NCBI RefSeq assembly: GCF_013409985.1
Contig: NZ_JACCBY010000009.1
Coordinates: 1-64,000 of the forward strand
Origin: Sphingomonas melonis
GTDB taxonomy: Bacteria; Pseudomonadota; Alphaproteobacteria; Sphingomonadales; Sphingomonadaceae
DNA length: 64,000 nt
Reading direction: 5' to 3'
In this document: in pieces, positions 60,022 to 64,000 of the stretch
Position numbering within the stretch: the first letter of the stretch is position 1
Layout: every line of letters starts with the position of its first letter
Notes under the pieces: model-generated
What the model saw: the letters and a program-made list of their open reading frames with translations, nothing else
What the model was told of the DNA's origin: nothing
Databases searched by the model: none
Position numbers and translations under genes: made by a program

Positions 60022-60402
60022 TCAGGCCTTCTTGCGCGCGCGCTTCGGTGCGGCGGCGGCGGCGGTGTCTTCTTCCTCGTCGGGCTGGTCTTCACCCGCT
60101 TCGGTCAGCGCCTCGCCGAGCGCCTTGAGCTTGTCCTGCGACTTGTCCGCCTTGTCGGCGATCTTGGTCGTCGCCGCGCCGAGCCGATGCAGCAGCGCAT
60201 GGATGCGGTCGGCGTCCGGCGTGTCCTTTTCGAGCTGCTTGCGCAGCGAGCCGAGATCGCGGAGGATGCCCTTGGCGCCGGGCACATCCAGATCGGCCAG
60301 CGCGGCTTCCCAATCCTCGACCATGTCGGCGCCCTTGTTGGGCTTGGTCTCGTCGAGCCCGCGATTGATCGCGTTCATCGTTCCGGCAAACTTAACGGCC
60401 AT
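60022..60402 (-). CDS. Small conserved-looking charged protein
   Basis: A protein of 126 residues. The core is helical (AVKFAGTMNAINRGLDETKP, DWEAALADLDVPGAKGILRD, RIHALLHRLGAATTKIADKA) and the C-terminal tail is acidic then basic (DEEED ... PKRARKKA). I do not recognise the family. The lack of signal peptide or membrane segment suggests a cytoplasmic protein; the tail could bind nucleic acid or protein. AGAGG lies nine bases before the chosen ATG; an ATG at 60411 is possible. Confidence 0.7.
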   Translation of the reverse strand: MAVKFAGTMNAINRGLDETKPNKGADMVEDWEAALADLDVPGAKGILRDLGSLRKQLEKDTPDADRIHALLHRLGAATTKIADKADKSQDKLKALGEALTEAGEDQPDEEEDTAAAAAPKRARKKA

Positions 60403-60521
60403 GCGGCTCATCCTCTCGTGGGGAAATCCCACGCCGCCAACGAGGCACCTAACATATGTGTCCGGCAGAAACGCGCCGTATCAACAATTTACCGGTTGCG
60501 CAGCCGCAACGACCAGCCGCG

Positions 60522-61196
60522 CTATTCCGCCAGCGCACGGTCGCTGACGAACATGTTGTTGGCCCGCTCGTGCGCGAAGGTGCTGGGATTGCCGTGGCCG
60601 GGGATGAAGGCGGTGTCGTCGCCGAGCGGCCACAGCTTGGTGACGATCGTCTCGATCAACTGCTTGTGGTTGCCGCCGGGCATGTCGGAGCGGCCGACCG
60701 ACCCCTGGAACAGCACGTCGCCGACCTGCGCGAACTTCGAGGGCGCATGGTGGAAGATGACATGGCCTAGCGTGTGGCCGGGCGTTTCATAGACGTCGAG
60801 CACCAGATTGCCGACCGTCACCGTATCGCCCTCGACCAGCCAGCGGTCCGGTTCGAAGGTGACGCCGGTCATGCCGTAATTGCGTCCATCGTCGTCGAGC
60901 CGCGCGATCCAGAAGCGATCCGCCTCGTGCGGTCCCTCGATCGGCACGCCGAGATCGTCGGCGAGCGGCTTGGCCTCGCCGGCGTGATCGATATGGCCGT
61001 GGGTCAGCAGGATCTTCTCGACGGTGACGCCGGCCTGCGCAACCGCCGCCTTGATCCGCGGCAGGTCGCCGCCGGGATCGACGATCGCCGCCTTCATCGT
61101 CTCGGTGCACCAGATCAGCGTGCAGTTCTGCTGGAACGGCGTCACCTGGACGATGACGGCCTTCAGGGGCGTGGCGGGGCGCGGCGTATCGGTCAT
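60522..61196 (-). CDS. Metallo-beta-lactamase-fold hydrolase (glyoxalase II-like)
   Basis: A protein of 224 residues. The metal site is THGHIDHAGEA (HxHxDH), with further ligands in ETPGHTLGHVIF, QVGDVLFQGSVGR and FIPGHGNPST. The compact size without the glyoxalase II substrate-binding C-terminal domain matches YcbL-type enzymes. It probably hydrolyses a thioester; the substrate is not defined. It diverges from the pabB-pabC gene with 79 bp between starts. Confidence 0.88.
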   Translation of the reverse strand: MTDTPRPATPLKAVIVQVTPFQQNCTLIWCTETMKAAIVDPGGDLPRIKAAVAQAGVTVEKILLTHGHIDHAGEAKPLADDLGVPIEGPHEADRFWIARLDDDGRNYGMTGVTFEPDRWLVEGDTVTVGNLVLDVYETPGHTLGHVIFHHAPSKFAQVGDVLFQGSVGRSDMPGGNHKQLIETIVTKLWPLGDDTAFIPGHGNPSTFAHERANNMFVSDRALAE

Positions 61197-61275
61197 GGCC
61201 GCGAGATAAGCGTCTGAGCGGATGCGGGCAATCGCCGCTTGCGCCCACCGCATCGCGCCGTGCATTTGTGACAGG

Positions 61276-63051
61276 ATGCTGAATGCACCTTTCGTGTTGC
61301 TCGACGATGCCCGTGACGGCGGCAGCGCGCGGCTCTACCGCGACCCGGTCGAGATCGTCCGCGCCGACCGCGCGACGGAGGTGCTGCCGGCGCTGGAGCG
61401 GCTGCGCGCGGCACGCGGGCGCGGGCTGCACGCGGCGGGCTATCTGACCTATGAGGCGGGCGCGGCGCTGATGCCGCGCGCGCTGCCGGCGCGCGACGGC
61501 GACGGGCCGCTATTGTGGTTCGGGCTGTTCCCCGATTACCGCCTGCTCGACGGGGCTGGCGTCGCCGCGCTGCTGCCCGATCCGGCGGGCGCCCGGGCCG
61601 CGGCGCCGCGGCCGCGGATCGCACGCGATCGCTATGATGCGGCGCTGGCCGAGGTGCTGGCGCTGATCCGGGCGGGCGACATCTATCAGGCGAATTTCAC
61701 GCTGCGGGCCGATGTGCCGGTCGTGGGCGATCCGCTCGCGCTCTACGCCGGGCTGCGGCGGAGCGCGGCGGCCGGATATGGCGCGCTCGTCGCGACGGGG
61801 GAGCGGCATCTGCTGTCGCTGTCGCCCGAATTGTTCTTCGCGCTCGACGGCGCGACGCTGACCTGTCGGCCGATGAAGGGGACCGCGACGCGCGGCGACA
61901 CGCCGGAGGAGGATGCGACGCGCATCGCCACGCTGCGCGGCGATGCCAAGCAGCGGGCGGAAAACCTGATGATCGTCGACCTGATGCGCAACGACCTGTC
62001 GCGCGTCGCGGCGCCGGGCAGCGTCGCGGTGCCCGACCTGTTCACGGTCGAAAGCTACCCGACCGTGCATCAGATGACCTCCACCGTCACCGCGCGGCTT
62101 GGCGAGGGCAGGGATGCGGTCGACGTACTCGCGGCGCTGTTCCCCTGCGGCTCGATCACCGGCGCGCCCAAGCAGCGCAGCATGGAGGTGATCGCGACGG
62201 TCGAGGAGGCGCCGCGCGGCATCTATACGGGGTCGATCGGCCGGATCGACGCCGATGGCGATGCGGCGTTCAACGTCGCGATCCGCACGCTCGCGCTGGC
62301 CGATGGCGCTGCGGTCGCCGAACTGGGGCTGGGCTCGGGCATCGTCGCCGACAGTCGCGCCGACGAGGAATGGGCGGAGGTGCGCGCCAAGGGCGCGTTC
62401 GTGACCGCCGGCCAGCCGGCGCTCGACCTGATCGAGACGATGGCCTTCGATCCCGAGGACGGCGTGATATTGCTCGAACGCCATCTCGCGCGCTTGACCG
62501 CGAGCGCGGCGGCGCTTGGCTTCCGCTTCGACCGGCATGTCGTGCGCAACGAATTGCAGGCGGCGACCTTCCGCCTGCGCAAGGCGGCGCGGATACGGCT
62601 GCTGCTCGCGCAGGGCGGGGCGATCGCGATCGAGATCGCCCCCGCGCCAACGGCCTATGATCGCCCGCTGCGCGTCGCGGTGGTGCCGCTGCCCGTCGCG
62701 GCCAGCGACTTCCGCCTGCGCCACAAGACCAGCGATCGCGGCTTCTACGATGCGGCGCGGCGTGCGGCGGGGACGGACGAGGTCGTGTTCGTGCGGCCCG
62801 ATGGCCTGTTGACCGAAGGCAGCTTCACGTCGCTGTTCGTGCCGGCGCGCGACGGCCGCCTGGTGACGCCGTCGCGCGACCTCGGCCTGCTGCCCGGTGT
62901 GTTGCGCGCCGAATTGATCGATACGGGCCGGGCGAGCGAGGGTTATCTGTCGCGCGACGCCCTCGACACGCCATTTTTTGTCGGAAACGCGCTGCGCGGG
63001 CTGATCCCGGCGGTTGTTGCGATTGCGAAAGAGCCGGTGCTGTCGCTATAG
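61276..63051 (+). CDS. pabB: Aminodeoxychorismate synthase component I fused to lyase (PabB-PabC)
   Basis: A protein of 591 residues. Residues about 110-375 are the chorismate-binding domain with AGDIYQANFTLRADVP, CRPMKGTATRGDTPEEDATR, VDLMRNDLSRVAAPGSV, PCGSITGAPKQRSMEVIATV and a GLGSGIVADS end. Residues about 385-591 are an aminotransferase class IV domain with LLERHLARL, Lys in LRHKTSDRGFYD and EGSFTSLFV. Together they make p-aminobenzoate from chorismate and ammonia for folate; the glutaminase PabA is not here. Fusion of the two activities is known in other bacteria. The ATG at 61276 directly follows AGG. Confidence 0.92.
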   Translation: MLNAPFVLLDDARDGGSARLYRDPVEIVRADRATEVLPALERLRAARGRGLHAAGYLTYEAGAALMPRALPARDGDGPLLWFGLFPDYRLLDGAGVAALLPDPAGARAAAPRPRIARDRYDAALAEVLALIRAGDIYQANFTLRADVPVVGDPLALYAGLRRSAAAGYGALVATGERHLLSLSPELFFALDGATLTCRPMKGTATRGDTPEEDATRIATLRGDAKQRAENLMIVDLMRNDLSRVAAPGSVAVPDLFTVESYPTVHQMTSTVTARLGEGRDAVDVLAALFPCGSITGAPKQRSMEVIATVEEAPRGIYTGSIGRIDADGDAAFNVAIRTLALADGAAVAELGLGSGIVADSRADEEWAEVRAKGAFVTAGQPALDLIETMAFDPEDGVILLERHLARLTASAAALGFRFDRHVVRNELQAATFRLRKAARIRLLLAQGGAIAIEIAPAPTAYDRPLRVAVVPLPVAASDFRLRHKTSDRGFYDAARRAAGTDEVVFVRPDGLLTEGSFTSLFVPARDGRLVTPSRDLGLLPGVLRAELIDTGRASEGYLSRDALDTPFFVGNALRGLIPAVVAIAKEPVLSL

Positions 63052-63085
63052 GCGCGGCGTCCTTTCCGCCATCGAGGCCCGATTC

Positions 63086-64000
63086 ATGAAGCCCTCCGCC
63101 GCCCTCGGCCGCATCAGCCCGTCTCCGACGCTCGCCATCACCAGCCGCGTGCTGGAGCTGAAGCGCGCGGGCGTCGACGTGATCGGCCTCGGCGCGGGCG
63201 AGCCCGACTTCGACACGCCCGACTTCGTCAAGGAGGCGGCGATCCAGGCGATCCGCGACGGCAAGACCAAATATACCAATGTCGACGGCACGATCGAGCT
63301 GAAGCAGGCGATCGTCGCCAAGTTCGCGCGCGACAACAACCTGACCTACACGACCGATCAGGTGACGGTGAACGTCGGCGGCAAGCATACGCTGTTCAAC
63401 GCGATCGTCGCCACGGTGAATTCCGGCGACGAGGTGGTGATCCCGGCGCCTTATTGGGTGAGCTATCCCGATGTCGTCCAGTTCGCCGGCGGCACGCCGG
63501 TGTTCGCGGTCGCCGGACCGGAGCAGGATTACAAGCTGTCGCCCGAAGCGCTCGAAGCGGCGATCACCGAGCGGACCAAGTGGGTGATCCTCAACTCGCC
63601 GTCCAACCCGACCGGCGCCGCCTATTCGGTGGATGAGCTGAAGGCGCTCGGCGCGGTGCTGGCGCGCCATCCGCACGTCTGGATCTTCGCCGACGATATG
63701 TACGAGCATATCGTCTATGACGATTTCCGCTTCGCGACGATCGCCGAGGTCTGCCCCGACCTGTACAAGCGCACGCTGACGGTGAACGGCTGTTCCAAGG
63801 CCTATGCGATGACCGGCTGGCGGATCGGTTTCGCCGCGGGCGCGCCGTGGCTGATCAAGGCGATCGCCAAGCTCCAGTCGCAATCGACCAGCAACCCCTG
63901 TTCGATCGCGCAGGCGGCGGCGGTCGCGGCGCTGACCGGCCCGCAGGATTTCCTGAAAGAGCGCAGCCGCGCCTTCCAGGGCCGGCGCGATCTCGTGGTC
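63086..64000 (+). CDS. aspC: Aspartate aminotransferase (class I/II), partial at window end
   Basis: 305 codons are present; the family length is about 400, so roughly 95 codons lie beyond the edge. The sequence starts SAALGRISPSPTLAITSRVL, has GLGAGEPDFDTPD, KYTNVDGTIELKQAI, the substrate/cofactor block NSPSNPTGAAYS, FADDMYEHIVYDDF and the PLP lysine in NGCSKAYAMTGWRIGFAAG. It transfers amino groups between aspartate and 2-oxoglutarate. It follows the pabB-pabC gene by 34 bp on the same strand. Confidence 0.95.
   Translation, partial: MKPSAALGRISPSPTLAITSRVLELKRAGVDVIGLGAGEPDFDTPDFVKEAAIQAIRDGKTKYTNVDGTIELKQAIVAKFARDNNLTYTTDQVTVNVGGKHTLFNAIVATVNSGDEVVIPAPYWVSYPDVVQFAGGTPVFAVAGPEQDYKLSPEALEAAITERTKWVILNSPSNPTGAAYSVDELKALGAVLARHPHVWIFADDMYEHIVYDDFRFATIAEVCPDLYKRTLTVNGCSKAYAMTGWRIGFAAGAPWLIKAIAKLQSQSTSNPCSIAQAAAVAALTGPQDFLKERSRAFQGRRDLVV

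Overview
The window is high-GC, densely packed chromosomal DNA from an alphaproteobacterium, most likely a sphingomonad (Sphingomonas-like). This is inferred from the Caulobacter-type flagellar gene set (fliF/G/H, fliN, an flbD-like gene, a FlaEY-like protein), an alphaproteobacterial-style initiator tRNA, and a 31-bp inverted repeat of a kind I recall from sphingomonads. No species can be assigned from sequence alone. No CRISPR array, rRNA or insertion sequence was seen.

Layout. (1) 1-8.7 kb: an initiator tRNA-fMet, a DUF2339 membrane protein, a cyclic-nucleotide-binding/thioredoxin-reductase-like flavoprotein, a tandem EthD protein and a hybrid histidine kinase. (2) 9.0-14.2 kb: a translationally coupled trio of a membrane-embedded single-module NRPS resembling poly-amino-acid synthetases (A domain, carrier domain, membrane segments, three hexapeptide-repeat domains), an Sfp-type phosphopantetheinyl transferase and a GNAT acetyltransferase. 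It is followed by an ion channel and a double-XRE regulator. (3) 16.3-31.9 kb: a flagellar basal-body and export locus (flgN-like, flgJ, flgI, flhB, fliR, fliQ, fliE, flgC; fliN, fliO, fliP; fliG, fliH, fliF, fliN2, flbD-like, flhA; flaEY-like, flgB). Several genes are damaged: fliR carries a one-base frameshift, flhA stops after about 297 codons at a junction with a FliL-like tail, and the flbD-like gene lacks its AAA+ core. (4) 32.0-43.3 kb: chemosensory cluster 1, read leftward: a soluble MCP with two signalling tips, a triple-CheW protein, CheB, a HEAT protein, CheR, a receiver, CheA, a small STAS-like protein, CheY, and a degenerate MCP-like protein. (5) 43.6-49.3 kb: a metabolic/accessory island (LysR and aldo/keto reductase, repeat pair, catalase-family protein, esterase, Crp/Fnr regulator, TonB-receptor fragment). 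(6) 49.5-59.9 kb: chemosensory cluster 2, read rightward: two paralogous membrane MCPs ending DDWSxF, STAS, CheA, CheR, CheB, CheD, CheY, CheW, a CheB-like protein lacking its catalytic serine, and a small helical protein. (7) 60.0-64.0 kb: housekeeping genes (small charged protein, metallo-beta-lactamase-fold hydrolase, pabB-pabC fusion, and an aspartate aminotransferase running off the end).

Together the genes describe a motility locus with two full sets of chemotaxis proteins, while the linked export apparatus looks disrupted. That disruption could be real decay, a compensated rearrangement, or assembly/sequencing error; the sequence alone does not decide. A recurrent TCCTATAA element lies upstream of several flagellar transcription units, including a twofold-symmetric bidirectional region between flgC and fliN. 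Start codons were chosen by Shine-Dalgarno match, family length and gene overlap, and are provisional where stated.
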